From assembly GCA_044223515.1 (NCBI GenBank), contig JBGALV010000005.1, positions 25,653 through 89,652 on the forward strand: a DNA stretch of 64,000 bases, read 5' to 3'. This document shows, in pieces, positions 36,209-46,863 of this stretch. The position numbers were made by a program, and so were the translations under genes. Every line of letters starts with the position of its first letter. Positions within the stretch are counted from its first letter, which is position 1. This stretch comes from SHVZ01 sp044223515. GTDB taxonomy: Bacteria; Pseudomonadota; Alphaproteobacteria; SHVZ01. The notes below the pieces were generated by a model, which had not been told where the DNA came from, did no database searches, and saw only the letters and a list, made by a program, of their open reading frames with translations.

Positions 36209-37786
36209 CTACTGGTTCAGCCAGACGTTGACGAGGTCCTGGCCGAGATTGTGGCTCGGCGACATCTGCCAACCCATGACGGCCTTGTTGGTCGCCACGA
36301 TCCGATGCCACCAGAGCAGCGGCACCTGGTAGGCCTGGGTCAGCAGCCGCGCCTCGAACTGACGGATGAAGCCGGCCCGCTCGGCGTCGCTCGCCGCGCG
36401 GTTCTGCTTCTCGTAGAGGCTGTCGAGCTCGCGATCGATCGCGCGCGAGCGGTTTTCCGGCGCCTTGTCGAAGGAGACGTACTTGGCGAGCGCCAGGCTC
36501 GGCTCGTCCATGAACAGGTTCGAGAAGTCGATCGCGACCTCGTAGTTGCCGGCGTTGAGCGCCGCGAGATAGGGCGAGGTCTCCATCTGCTTGTGCTGGA
36601 CCTCGACGCCGATCTGGCGCCACTGGTCGACGACGTAGATGCCGGCCGGGGTGTAGGGCTGGGCGATCGTGCGGTTGATGAGCTCGAACTTGAGGTTCGG
36701 CACGCCGGCTTCCGCCAGCAGCTTCTTCGCCTCGGCCCGGTTGGCGGCGATGTCCTTGCCGAAGCCCGGGAACTTGACGAGGTCTGCCTCCGGCGTCGCC
36801 ATCGGCGAGCCCGGGCGCAGAACGCCGCCGACGGCCCGCAGGGTCGAGGTGCGTGACAGGCCCTGGCTTCCGCCCCAGCGGTCGAGCGCCAGCGACAGCG
36901 CCTTGCGGACGCGGACGTCGTCGAAAGGCTTCTTCTCGGTGTTGAAGGCGATCAGGATGTTGAGCACCCAGCTCGACTCCTCGATCCGGATCTTGTCGCC
37001 CATGCCCTGGACCAGGCGGTCGCGCTCGGCCGGCGAGACCGAGCGGAACTCGCCCATCACCTGGCCGCCCTGCAGCGCGTTCAGCATTGCCGCCGGCTGC
37101 AGGATGAAGACGCCCTTGAAGCCGTCGAGATAGGGACGGTCGGGAATGAAGTACTTGTCGTTCTTCACGCCGGCCACGTGGCTGCCCTTGACGTGCTCGA
37201 CGAACCTGAAGGCGCCGGTACCCATGATTGTCTTGGTCGGGAACTGCGGGTCGTCCTTGAGCTTCGCCGCCGAGTAGACGCAGTTCCACGGGCTCGCAAA
37301 GTGCTCGAGCATCGCCGGATTCACCGCCGACAGCTTGAAGACCACCGTGGTCGGATCCGGCGTGTCGATCGTGTCGATGTCGGCGAAGGTCGCCTTGCGG
37401 GTCGAGACGACGCCGGTCGGCGGATTGCGGAGGCGATCGTAGGTCGCCTTGATGTCGGCCGAGCTGAACGGCGAGCCGTCGTGCCAGGAGACGTTGTTGC
37501 GGAGCTTGAAGGTGTAGGTCTTCTTGTCCGGCGAGACCGTCCAGCTCTCCGCGAGATCGCCCATCACCTTCGGGTAGGCGGCGAGGTCGAACTTGAGCAG
37601 CGTCGAGTAGAACGGCGCCAGGAAGTGGAGGCCCGCGTAGGTGTCGGTCGCCGAGCAGTCGTAGGTCGGGGTTTCGGCGCCGATCGCATAGACCAGGGTG
37701 CCGCCCTTCTTCGGAGCTTGCGCCGATGCGGTCGCCGGCAAGGCCAGCAGGACCGCAAGGCCGAGATATGCGAGTGCTTTCATCAT
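36209..37786 (-). CDS. Periplasmic peptide-type substrate-binding protein (family 5)
   Basis: 525 residues. A clear signal peptide (LAYLGLAVLLALPATASA, cleavage near residue 22) is followed by a solute-binding family 5 domain: GGTLVYAIGAETPTYDC, LRNNVSWHDGSPFSSADIKATYDRLRNPP. It delivers ligand to the DppBC-like permease encoded downstream. The ligand cannot be assigned. It lies 7 bp from the fused ATPase gene, so all four genes form one operon in the order ATPase, binding protein, permease B, permease C. Confidence 0.92.
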   Translation of the reverse strand: MMKALAYLGLAVLLALPATASAQAPKKGGTLVYAIGAETPTYDCSATDTYAGLHFLAPFYSTLLKFDLAAYPKVMGDLAESWTVSPDKKTYTFKLRNNVSWHDGSPFSSADIKATYDRLRNPPTGVVSTRKATFADIDTIDTPDPTTVVFKLSAVNPAMLEHFASPWNCVYSAAKLKDDPQFPTKTIMGTGAFRFVEHVKGSHVAGVKNDKYFIPDRPYLDGFKGVFILQPAAMLNALQGGQVMGEFRSVSPAERDRLVQGMGDKIRIEESSWVLNILIAFNTEKKPFDDVRVRKALSLALDRWGGSQGLSRTSTLRAVGGVLRPGSPMATPEADLVKFPGFGKDIAANRAEAKKLLAEAGVPNLKFELINRTIAQPYTPAGIYVVDQWRQIGVEVQHKQMETSPYLAALNAGNYEVAIDFSNLFMDEPSLALAKYVSFDKAPENRSRAIDRELDSLYEKQNRAASDAERAGFIRQFEARLLTQAYQVPLLWWHRIVATNKAVMGWQMSPSHNLGQDLVNVWLNQ

Positions 37787-37793
37787 TTCCTCC

Positions 37794-39827
<2,034 letters not shown>

Positions 39828-39936
39828 CCTTCCGTCGTCCTTCCCTCGCCGGCCGTCTGATGCGGCCTTGAAGCCTGCAGCCTAGCTTGGGCGGACGTGG
39901 AAGCCTAAGCGGAAAATCGTGCCTAAATGCCGAGCA

Positions 39937-40194
39937 CTAGATTCCGAGGAGGGGATCCAATTTGCCGCGGCGGTCGAGATCGTGGATGTCGTCGGATCCC
40001 CCGACGCCGGTCCCGTCGATGAACACCTGCGGGACGGTGTAGCGACCCTGGGCGCGCTCGACCATCTTGTCGCGCAAGGCCGAGTCGCCGTCGACGACAT
40101 ACTCGGTGTACTTCACGCCCTTGGAATCCAGCAGCGCCTTGGCGCGGTGGCAGTAGGGGCAATAAGCGCTGACGTAGATCTCGACGTTGGCCAT
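39937..40194 (-). CDS. grxC: Glutaredoxin 3 (GrxC)
   Basis: 85 residues, typical monothiol/dithiol glutaredoxin size. The active site CPYC is at about 11-14, followed by TVPQVFIDG with the cis-Pro and GGSDDIHDLDRRGKLDPLL, which binds glutathione. Reduces protein disulfides and mixed disulfides with glutathione in the cytoplasm. A long in-frame extension upstream overlaps comF sequence and is rejected. It lies 95 bp downstream of comF on the same strand, an arrangement seen in many alphaproteobacteria. Confidence 0.95.
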   Translation of the reverse strand: MANVEIYVSAYCPYCHRAKALLDSKGVKYTEYVVDGDSALRDKMVERAQGRYTVPQVFIDGTGVGGSDDIHDLDRRGKLDPLLGI

Positions 40195-40288
40195 TTTGAG
40201 TTCGATCCGAAGCAGTCGGGTGTGTCGATAAACATATGTACGACGTCGCCGGTTGCCTGCAAGAGGCCAGCGGCCGGAAATGCTCCGG

Positions 40289-41041
40289 CTATTCGGCGCG
40301 GACCACCCGCGCCAACGTGACGACGTCGACCGCCTCGGCACCGGCGGCGAGCAGCGCCTTGGTGCAGGCACGGGCCGTGGCCCCGGTGGTCAGCACGTCG
40401 TCGACCAGGAGGATGCGCTTTCCCTCGATCCGGTCGACGTATCGTTCGCGGAGGCGGAAGGCGCCGGCAACGTTCTTCAGGCGTTCGCCGCGGCCGAGCT
40501 TGCCCTGGCTCGGCGTCCGCCGCGTGCGCTTCAGCAGGTCCGGGATGCAGGTCCTGCCCGTCGTCGCCGCCAGCGCCTGGGCGAGCAGCGATGCCTGGTT
40601 GTAGCGCCGGAGCGCAAGGCGGAGCCAATGCAACGGAACCGGCGCCACGATATCCGCCTCGCCGGCCAGATCGGCGCCCGCACGGGCGAGCCAGCGGCCG
40701 AAGGCGGGCGCGCCGTGCAGCCGGTCGGAGTGCTTGAAGCCGAGTACGAGGCCGCGGCTGGCGTCGTCGTAGGCGAAGACGGCGCGGGCGCGCTCCCAGG
40801 GCGGCGGGTCGGCGACGCAGGCCGCGCATTCGGCGGCCGGGCCGACGTCATGCGGGAAGGGAAGGCCGCAGCGCCGACACATCGGCGATCCCAGGAACGA
40901 GAGCTTGGCCCAGCAGGCAGGGCAGACCGCGCCCGGCTGGTCGACGATCGTCTGGCAGGAAAGGCAGAGCGGCGGCAGCAACGCATCGAGCGCTGCCTTT
41001 CCCAGCCGTTTGCCGAATCCGAGGATCGCCGTCGTGGTCAT
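40289..41041 (-). CDS. ComF-family phosphoribosyltransferase-like protein
   Basis: 250 residues from the ATG at 41041; a TTG at 41071 would add ten. The N-terminal zinc finger has paired cysteines (CLSCQTI, CPAC, CRRC, CAAC), and the C-terminal phosphoribosyltransferase fold shows the PRPP loop ILLVDDVLTTGATARAC. ComF proteins are linked to DNA uptake in naturally competent bacteria, but most members have no proven role. The gene is divergent from a methyltransferase gene 58 bp away. Confidence 0.88.
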   Translation of the reverse strand: MTTTAILGFGKRLGKAALDALLPPLCLSCQTIVDQPGAVCPACWAKLSFLGSPMCRRCGLPFPHDVGPAAECAACVADPPPWERARAVFAYDDASRGLVLGFKHSDRLHGAPAFGRWLARAGADLAGEADIVAPVPLHWLRLALRRYNQASLLAQALAATTGRTCIPDLLKRTRRTPSQGKLGRGERLKNVAGAFRLRERYVDRIEGKRILLVDDVLTTGATARACTKALLAAGAEAVDVVTLARVVRAE

Positions 41042-41099
41042 CGGCGGCGATGGTGGCGAGGCCTCGCTCAACCTGTCAACGCCGTGTCATAAGAGGCGG

Positions 41100-42017
41100 A
41101 TGAGTGGAACGGTCCCCGAAGGTGCGCGCGTCTTCGATCGCAGGCTGGTGCGCCGGCACCGCGCGCAGGCGGCGGATACGCTCGACCGCGCCGATTTCCT
41201 GCTGCGCGAGATCGCCGACCGTCTCGCCGACCGTCTCGACGACATCAAGCACCGCTTCCCGCTCGCGCTCGATCTCGGCTGTCATCGAGGCGAGCTCGGC
41301 CGCGTGCTGAACGGACGCGGCGGCGTCGAGCACCTGATGCAGGCCGACCTCGCACCCGAGATGGCGGCGAAGGCAGGCCGGCTCGCGGTCGCCTGCGATG
41401 AGGAGCTGCTGCCGTTCGCCGACGGAAGCCTTGATGCTGTCTTCTCGTGCCTCAGCCTGCATTGGGTCAACGACCTGCCGGGCGCGCTGGTGCAGATCCG
41501 GCGCGCCTTGAAGCCGGACGGCCTCTTCCTCGCCGCACTGTTCGGCGGCGAGACGCTGACCGAGCTCCGGCAGGCCTGGCTGGAAGGCGAGAGCGAGATC
41601 GAGGGCGGCGCCGGTCCGCGCGTCTCGCCCTTCGCCGACCTGCGCGATGCGGCCGGTCTCCTTCAACGTGCCGGCTTCGCACTACCGGTCGCCGACGCCG
41701 ATCGCATCTCGGTCACCTATCCCGACGCGCTGACCCTGATGCGCGAGCTGAAGGCGATGGGCGAGGCGAACGCATTGATCGAGCGCCGACGGTCGCCGAC
41801 ACGTCGCGACACGTTCGCCGCGGCCGCTGCCACATATCACCGCCGCTTCGCCGAGGTGGGCGATCGCGTCCGTGCGACCTTCCAGGTGATCTACCTGATC
41901 GGCTGGGCGCCTTCGGCCGACCAGCCGAAGGCCCTCAGGCCCGGCAGCGCCGCCGCGCGCCTCGCGGACGCGCTTGGAACGACCGAGCGGAAGGCGGGAG
42001 AGAAGGCCGGGAGCTAG
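41100..42017 (+). CDS. Methyltransferase-domain protein (BioC / NDUFAF5-like)
   Basis: 305 residues, ATG at 41100 with an AAGAGGCGG ribosome site. After FDRRLVRRHRAQAAD comes a class I methyltransferase core: ALDLGCHRGELGR, ADGSLDAVFSCLSLHWVNDLPGAL. This combination matches the alphaproteobacterial homologues of NDUFAF5, a complex I assembly factor, and BioC. Function in this organism is uncertain. Its stop and that of the convergent DUF1501 gene share CTAG. Confidence 0.85.
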   Translation: MSGTVPEGARVFDRRLVRRHRAQAADTLDRADFLLREIADRLADRLDDIKHRFPLALDLGCHRGELGRVLNGRGGVEHLMQADLAPEMAAKAGRLAVACDEELLPFADGSLDAVFSCLSLHWVNDLPGALVQIRRALKPDGLFLAALFGGETLTELRQAWLEGESEIEGGAGPRVSPFADLRDAAGLLQRAGFALPVADADRISVTYPDALTLMRELKAMGEANALIERRRSPTRRDTFAAAAATYHRRFAEVGDRVRATFQVIYLIGWAPSADQPKALRPGSAAARLADALGTTERKAGEKAGS

Positions 42018-43213
42018 ACGGAGATCAGTCCGTCGAGCGGTTTCACCGTGCGGCTCTCCGGGAACACGACTTTCGCCAGCGCGTCGTCGGTCAATCCGAG
42101 ATGGCTCTTGAGCACCGCCTTCGTGACGGCGCGAAGGTCGGTCGTCGGCGCGAGATCCCGTCCTTCGTAGAGCTTCTCGGCGGCGAGACCTGGCCATCGA
42201 CCGAGCATGCGGCCGCCGTTGACGTGGCCGCCCAGCACGAAGGCGACGCCGGCCGTGCCGTGATCGGTGCCGAGCGTGCCGTTGACCTTCGCGGTGCGGC
42301 CGAACTCGCTCGCCGCCAGGACCACGGTGTCGCTCCAGATCGGCCCGAGCGTCTCCTTGAGCGCGACCATGCCTTCGGCGAAGGCGGTCAGCGGACCGGC
42401 GATGCGGCCGCGCTGCTGGGCGTGCGTGTCGAAGCCGTTGAGCTCGAGCACCGCGAGACGCGGGCCTTCGTCCGAGGCGAGAAGCCTGCCGGCCGCCTCG
42501 GCGGCGATCCTGAAGGCGCCCGGCCTGTTGCCGGGCGGGCTGCCCATCGCGGGCTTCTCCATTGCCTTCGCGGACATCGCATGGGCACCGATGCCTTGAG
42601 CGAAGGCGGGACCCAGCGTCCGGTCTTCGCGATAGAGCGCCGCGACCTTGGCGAGGAAATCGGCGGAGGCGTCGGGCAGCGCCGGCAGGGCCCAGGTCGC
42701 GACCGGGATCTCGCCGCGCAAGGTCAGCGGCACCGTCTGCCCGACCGCGAGCCCGAGACGCCGGTCACGCTCCTTCGGCTTTCCCAGGACGGCAATGGCC
42801 CGGTTGAGCCAGCCGCCGTTCTTGGCGCGCGGATCGGTGGTGCCGTTCTCCAGGAGATCCTGGCCGTCGAAATGCGAGCGCTGGCGGTAGGGGGTCGCCA
42901 CCGCATGCACGATCGCGAGTTGCTTCTCGCGCCACAGACGCTCGAGCGGCGCCAGCGCTGGGTGCAGGCCGAAGCGTCCATCGAGGTCGATCGCGCCGCC
43001 GTCCTGACCGGGCTCAGGGAGAGCGATCTCGCCGCGAAGCTGGCGGTAGTCGGGATCGGCGAAGGGCGCGACCGCGCCGATGCCGTCGAGCCCGCCGCGC
43101 AGGATCACGAAGACGAAGCGCCGGTCGGTCGGTGCGGCGGCGAGCGCGAGGTTCGGCCACGGCAGCGCCAGCGTGGAGAGGCCCATGAGCAGGCGGCGGC
43201 GGGTCGAGAGCAT
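42014..43213 (-). CDS. DUF1501-family secreted protein
   Basis: 399 residues from the ATG at 43213. The N-terminus is a Tat-like signal (STRRRLLMGLSTLALPW) with cleavage near ALA-A. The body belongs to the DUF1501 family of the alkaline-phosphatase/sulfatase-like fold: FVILRGGLDGIGAV, ENGTTDPR, LNGFDTHAQQRG, SEFGRTAKVNGTLGTDHGTAG. Catalytic role is unproven. It always travels with a DUF1800 protein, here encoded 5 bp upstream in the same operon. Confidence 0.9.
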   Translation of the reverse strand: MLSTRRRLLMGLSTLALPWPNLALAAAPTDRRFVFVILRGGLDGIGAVAPFADPDYRQLRGEIALPEPGQDGGAIDLDGRFGLHPALAPLERLWREKQLAIVHAVATPYRQRSHFDGQDLLENGTTDPRAKNGGWLNRAIAVLGKPKERDRRLGLAVGQTVPLTLRGEIPVATWALPALPDASADFLAKVAALYREDRTLGPAFAQGIGAHAMSAKAMEKPAMGSPPGNRPGAFRIAAEAAGRLLASDEGPRLAVLELNGFDTHAQQRGRIAGPLTAFAEGMVALKETLGPIWSDTVVLAASEFGRTAKVNGTLGTDHGTAGVAFVLGGHVNGGRMLGRWPGLAAEKLYEGRDLAPTTDLRAVTKAVLKSHLGLTDDALAKVVFPESRTVKPLDGLISV

Positions 43214-43218
43214 CGGCG

Positions 43219-44538
43219 TCACCTCCGCTGGAACTCGGGCGAGGACAGCATCAGCGCCAGCGCCTCGGTGCGGCTGCCGGCGCGACGGATCGCGGTGCCG
43301 GTCTCGTCGGACAGCGCGTCGCCCAGCACCGACTCGGCGAGGTCGCCCGGCTCCTGCTTCGGGCGCACGCGTCCGGCGAAGGAGAGCGCGAACTCGACCC
43401 GGCGCATCATCGCCTCGGGCGTCGCCCAGGCCGCGGCGTCGTCGGGCCATCCGGCCGGCGACGGCGCGGTCAGCGGTGCCTGGCCCAGCAGCGCCTGGGT
43501 GCGGATCAGCGGCCCGCTCTCGGGCTTGACGTCGGTCGCGCGCAAGGCGGCGACGACGAAGTCGGCCGGGCTTCGAACCTTGGTCAGCGGGTCGCGCCAG
43601 GCGAGGTCTTCGGCGATCACGGCGCGCATGACCTGCGCAAGATCACCGTCGGTATCGCGGAACACGCGGGCGATGCGGTCCACCGCTTCGGCCGGCGGCT
43701 GATCGGCGATGAAGTGCCGGGCGAGCTTGGTCGCCACATGACGCGCGGTCGCGGGATAGCGGGCGATGAACTCGAGCGCATCCCGCGCCTCGCGCTCGCC
43801 GCCTTCGGCGAAATCCCGACCGAGTAGGTTCTTCGGCCCGGGCTCGTGGACCGGGTTGACGTAGAGGAACTCGCCGACGATGCCGCGCTGCAGGTTGCCG
43901 ATCGTCCAGCCCGTCAGCATCTCGGCGAGAGCGCGGACGTCAACCTGGCCGTAGCCGCCCTCCACACCGAGGGTATGCAGCTCCAGGATCTCGCGTGCGA
44001 GATTCTCGTTGAGGCCGCGCTGCCGGCGCTGACCGGCACGGCTGTTGGGCCCGATCGACTCGGCCTGGTCGAGATAGAGAAGCATCGCCGGGTGGCGGAC
44101 GACGGCGAGCAGCAGGTCGGCGAAGCGGCCGGTCACGTGTGGGCGGATCGCCTCGTCCTCGAAGGCGACGGCGATCCCGGAGACCACGGGCCGCACGGCG
44201 GAGACGGTGAAGTGGTTGCTCCAGAAGTGGACCAGACGTTCGCGAAAGGGCTCTCGCGTGGTCACCGAGCGGCGGATGCGCGCGCCGACATCGGCGATGA
44301 AGCCCTCTCGGTATTCCTTGCGATAGAGCTGGATCACGGCCTCGTCGCCGCCGTTGCGGCGGGACTCGAAGAAGAGCTTGAGGCGGTCGGCGGTGCGGCC
44401 GACCCCGGCGGTCGGCTCCGATCCGTCCTGGAGCTGGGCGAGCAGCCAGCCACGCGGGTCGCCCTTGATCTCGGCGAGTTCGCCCGGGCGGGCACCCAGG
44501 CCGAAGCGCGATGCCGCGATGAAAGCGTCGATCGACAT
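43219..44538 (-). CDS. DUF1800-family protein
   Basis: 439 residues. The family hallmarks are present: RFGLGARPGELAEI at the start, LVHFWSNHFTVS, NSRAGQRRQRGLNENLAREILELHTLG and VRALAEMLTGWTIG. No signal peptide is obvious. Biochemical function is unknown; it pairs with DUF1501 in very many bacterial genomes. The two genes are 5 bp apart. Confidence 0.9.
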   Translation of the reverse strand: MSIDAFIAASRFGLGARPGELAEIKGDPRGWLLAQLQDGSEPTAGVGRTADRLKLFFESRRNGGDEAVIQLYRKEYREGFIADVGARIRRSVTTREPFRERLVHFWSNHFTVSAVRPVVSGIAVAFEDEAIRPHVTGRFADLLLAVVRHPAMLLYLDQAESIGPNSRAGQRRQRGLNENLAREILELHTLGVEGGYGQVDVRALAEMLTGWTIGNLQRGIVGEFLYVNPVHEPGPKNLLGRDFAEGGEREARDALEFIARYPATARHVATKLARHFIADQPPAEAVDRIARVFRDTDGDLAQVMRAVIAEDLAWRDPLTKVRSPADFVVAALRATDVKPESGPLIRTQALLGQAPLTAPSPAGWPDDAAAWATPEAMMRRVEFALSFAGRVRPKQEPGDLAESVLGDALSDETGTAIRRAGSRTEALALMLSSPEFQRR

Positions 44539-44625
44539 CCGATCCTCGAACCGTCCACTCGTTATACGGACGTTCAGGCATAGTCCTGCGCCGCGCGCCG
44601 CAGCGCAATCGCGATCACGGCAAGG

Positions 44626-45894
44626 TTACGGCCGTGTCTCGGCCAGGCGGGGAAGGGTCAGGATCGCGACCAGGCCACGCAGCACGGCCGACAGCGCGAA
44701 CATCGCCACCAGCTGGCTCCCCCAGACATAGGTCTCGCCGAACAGCGTGATCTCGGTCGGCATGCGGCTGGTGAGCCAGGCGGCGAAGAAGGCACCGGCC
44801 GACCAGAACGACAGGCTGAGCACCGTATGCACCGCGGTCGCGAGCGCGCGCCGCGCCGGCGGCACCGTATCGTAGAGGAAGGTGGTGGCGGCCAGCGTGT
44901 AGCCGGACCACGCGACGCCGACGATCATCTGGGCGAAGAACAGTGCCCAGTAGTTCGTGGTGAATACCCACACCACCGGCACCAGCGGGATCAGCGCGCC
45001 GGAGATCACGATGACCACGCGGTTGCCGCTCATGTCGCGAACGCGGCCCCAGACCGGCATCAGCGCAGCCTGGGTCACCGCCGCCGCCAGCATGTTCCCC
45101 ATGAACTCGATGTAGGTGAAGTGCAGCTCGCGCAGCATGTAGACGTGGAAGAACGGGCCGGCGAACGAGACGGCGGCGAACATCAGCCCGATCGACAGCG
45201 AGTAGCGGAAGAAGTTCGACTGCCACAGCCGGCGGAGCCCGCCGCCGTCGGAGATCAGGCTCTCCGCATCCGGCGTGATGCCGGGATCGCTGACGCCGGC
45301 GAGCTGCCAGAGCGAGTAGAGCCGGCCGATCCCGCCGACCGCGAAGATCGTGGCGAACCCGGCGCGCGCCAGGTCCTGGTGCTCGAACCAGTGCAGCACG
45401 CCGCCGGCCGCGGCCATGACGGTGAAGCCGATGACGCCGGAAAGGCCCGTGCGCCGGCCGAAGTAGCGGCCGCGCAGGTTCTCCGGCAGATGGTCGCCGA
45501 TCAGGCTGATCCAGCTCGGCTGCATCAGGTGGTTGCCGGCCTGGTAGATCGCCGCGCACGCGATCAGGATCGGATAGGCGTGGTCGGGGAACAGCCAGGG
45601 GAGCGCCAGCACCGTCGGCAGCATCGCGATCTGGATCGCGCAGCCGGTGATGATCAGCGCCTTCCGTTTCACGCCGCGCCGCGCGAGCCAGGCGCCGGCG
45701 ATCTGGACGAACGAGCCGATCCAGCTCGGGAACGCGGCGACGATCGCGATCTGCGATGCCGTCAGCCCGATCAGCACCGCATAGGCGTTCATGTAGTTGT
45801 CGACGACGCCGGTCAGGACGGCCTGTCCCATGCCGTCCTTGATGCCGCGCTTCAGGCTGCGATCGGACTCGGGCTTGTCGGACCAGCGCGCCAC
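44626..45894 (-). CDS. MFS transporter
   Basis: 422 residues from a GTG start, with about twelve hydrophobic segments across the length (for example AVLIGLTASQIAIVAAFPSWIG, VLALPWLFPDHAYPILIA, VVIVISGALIPLVPVVWVF). The MFS-type loop between helices 2 and 3 (GAWLARRGVKRKAL) is visible. Substrate unknown. It starts 3 bp after the GNAT-Nudix gene and should be co-transcribed with it and argJ. Confidence 0.85.
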   Translation of the reverse strand: MARWSDKPESDRSLKRGIKDGMGQAVLTGVVDNYMNAYAVLIGLTASQIAIVAAFPSWIGSFVQIAGAWLARRGVKRKALIITGCAIQIAMLPTVLALPWLFPDHAYPILIACAAIYQAGNHLMQPSWISLIGDHLPENLRGRYFGRRTGLSGVIGFTVMAAAGGVLHWFEHQDLARAGFATIFAVGGIGRLYSLWQLAGVSDPGITPDAESLISDGGGLRRLWQSNFFRYSLSIGLMFAAVSFAGPFFHVYMLRELHFTYIEFMGNMLAAAVTQAALMPVWGRVRDMSGNRVVIVISGALIPLVPVVWVFTTNYWALFFAQMIVGVAWSGYTLAATTFLYDTVPPARRALATAVHTVLSLSFWSAGAFFAAWLTSRMPTEITLFGETYVWGSQLVAMFALSAVLRGLVAILTLPRLAETRP

Positions 45895-45897
45895 GGA

Positions 45898-46863
45898 TCA
45901 GAGGAAGTCGCGCAGCATCGCGACCAGCGGCACGTCGGCCGGCGGCATCGGGTAGTCGCCGAGGCGCGCGGGCCTGACCCAGGCGAGCGTCTGGCCTTCG
46001 CGCGGCGTCGGCGTGCCCTGCCAGCGCCGGCAGAGGTAGAGCGGCATCAGCAGGTGGAAGCGGTCGTAGCGGTGGGAGGCGAAGGTGAAAGGCGCGAGGC
46101 AGCTGCCGGCGGTGTCGATGCCGAGCTCCTCCTTGAGCTCGCGGACCAGCGCCGCCTCCGGTGTCTCGCCCTCGTTCACCTTGCCCCCCGGGAATTCCCA
46201 GAGCCCGGCCATCGACTTGCCGGGCGGGCGTTGGGCGATCAGCACGCGTCCGTCGATGTCGACGAGGGCGACGGCCGACACCAGCACCGTCGGCACCGGC
46301 GGCAGTACCGTGTCGCGGCCGCATTCGGGCGCGTCGAGCGCATAGACATCGAGCCGGTGATGCCAGCCGCGGTTCGGATAATCGCGCGTCTCCTCGCCGA
46401 TCCGGACGAAGCCGATCCGGGCGATGACCTTCTGCGAGGCGACGTTCTCCGGCTTCACCGCGGCGACGATGCGTCGATAGCCGAGGCGCTCGAAGGCATG
46501 GGCCGCGAAGCGGCGTGTCGCCTCCGCCGCGTATCCGTGGCCACGATGATCCTTGGCGATCCAGTAGCCGGTCTCCGCGGTGCCGTCCGAGCGCGGGCGG
46601 AACCCCACCACGCCGACCAGCGCGCCGTCACTCGCCCGGCAGATCACGAGGTCGCAGATGCCGATCCGACCGTAGCTCTCGTCCGCCTCGGCGATCCAGC
46701 GCTCGGCGTCGACGAGCGCGTAGGGATCGGGCAGCAGCGGCAGGAACGCCAGGATGTCCGGATCGGCGACCGCGGCTGCGATCGCCGGCGCGTCGGATGC
46801 TGCGGGACGCCGGAGGATCAGGCGCTCGGAAACGAGCGGGAGATCAGCTCCGGTAGCTGCCAT
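45898..46863 (-). CDS. Fusion protein: GNAT acetyltransferase plus Nudix (MutT-type) hydrolase
   Basis: 321 residues. Residues about 1-185 are a RimJ/RimL-type GNAT domain (LVSERLILRRP, ETGYWIAKDHRGHGYAAEA for acetyl-CoA binding, NVASQKVIARIGF). Residues about 190-321 are a MutT-type Nudix domain: VLIAQRPPGKSMAGLWEFPGG followed by the Nudix box G-x5-E-x7-REL-x2-EL-G (GKVNEGETPEAALVRELKEE). It probably removes 8-oxo-dGTP and acetylates an unknown amine. It overlaps argJ by 20 bp, so translation is coupled. In related genomes the two activities are usually described as separate or fused next to argJ. Confidence 0.9.
   Translation of the reverse strand: MAATGADLPLVSERLILRRPAASDAPAIAAAVADPDILAFLPLLPDPYALVDAERWIAEADESYGRIGICDLVICRASDGALVGVVGFRPRSDGTAETGYWIAKDHRGHGYAAEATRRFAAHAFERLGYRRIVAAVKPENVASQKVIARIGFVRIGEETRDYPNRGWHHRLDVYALDAPECGRDTVLPPVPTVLVSAVALVDIDGRVLIAQRPPGKSMAGLWEFPGGKVNEGETPEAALVRELKEELGIDTAGSCLAPFTFASHRYDRFHLLMPLYLCRRWQGTPTPREGQTLAWVRPARLGDYPMPPADVPLVAMLRDFL

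Noticed and set aside
34317..37289. Very long minus-strand open frame of 990 codons
   Set aside because: It is the DppC-like gene joined in frame to antisense-shifted readings of the permease and binding-protein genes. The true start is the ATG at 35207, and the other genes occupy different frames.
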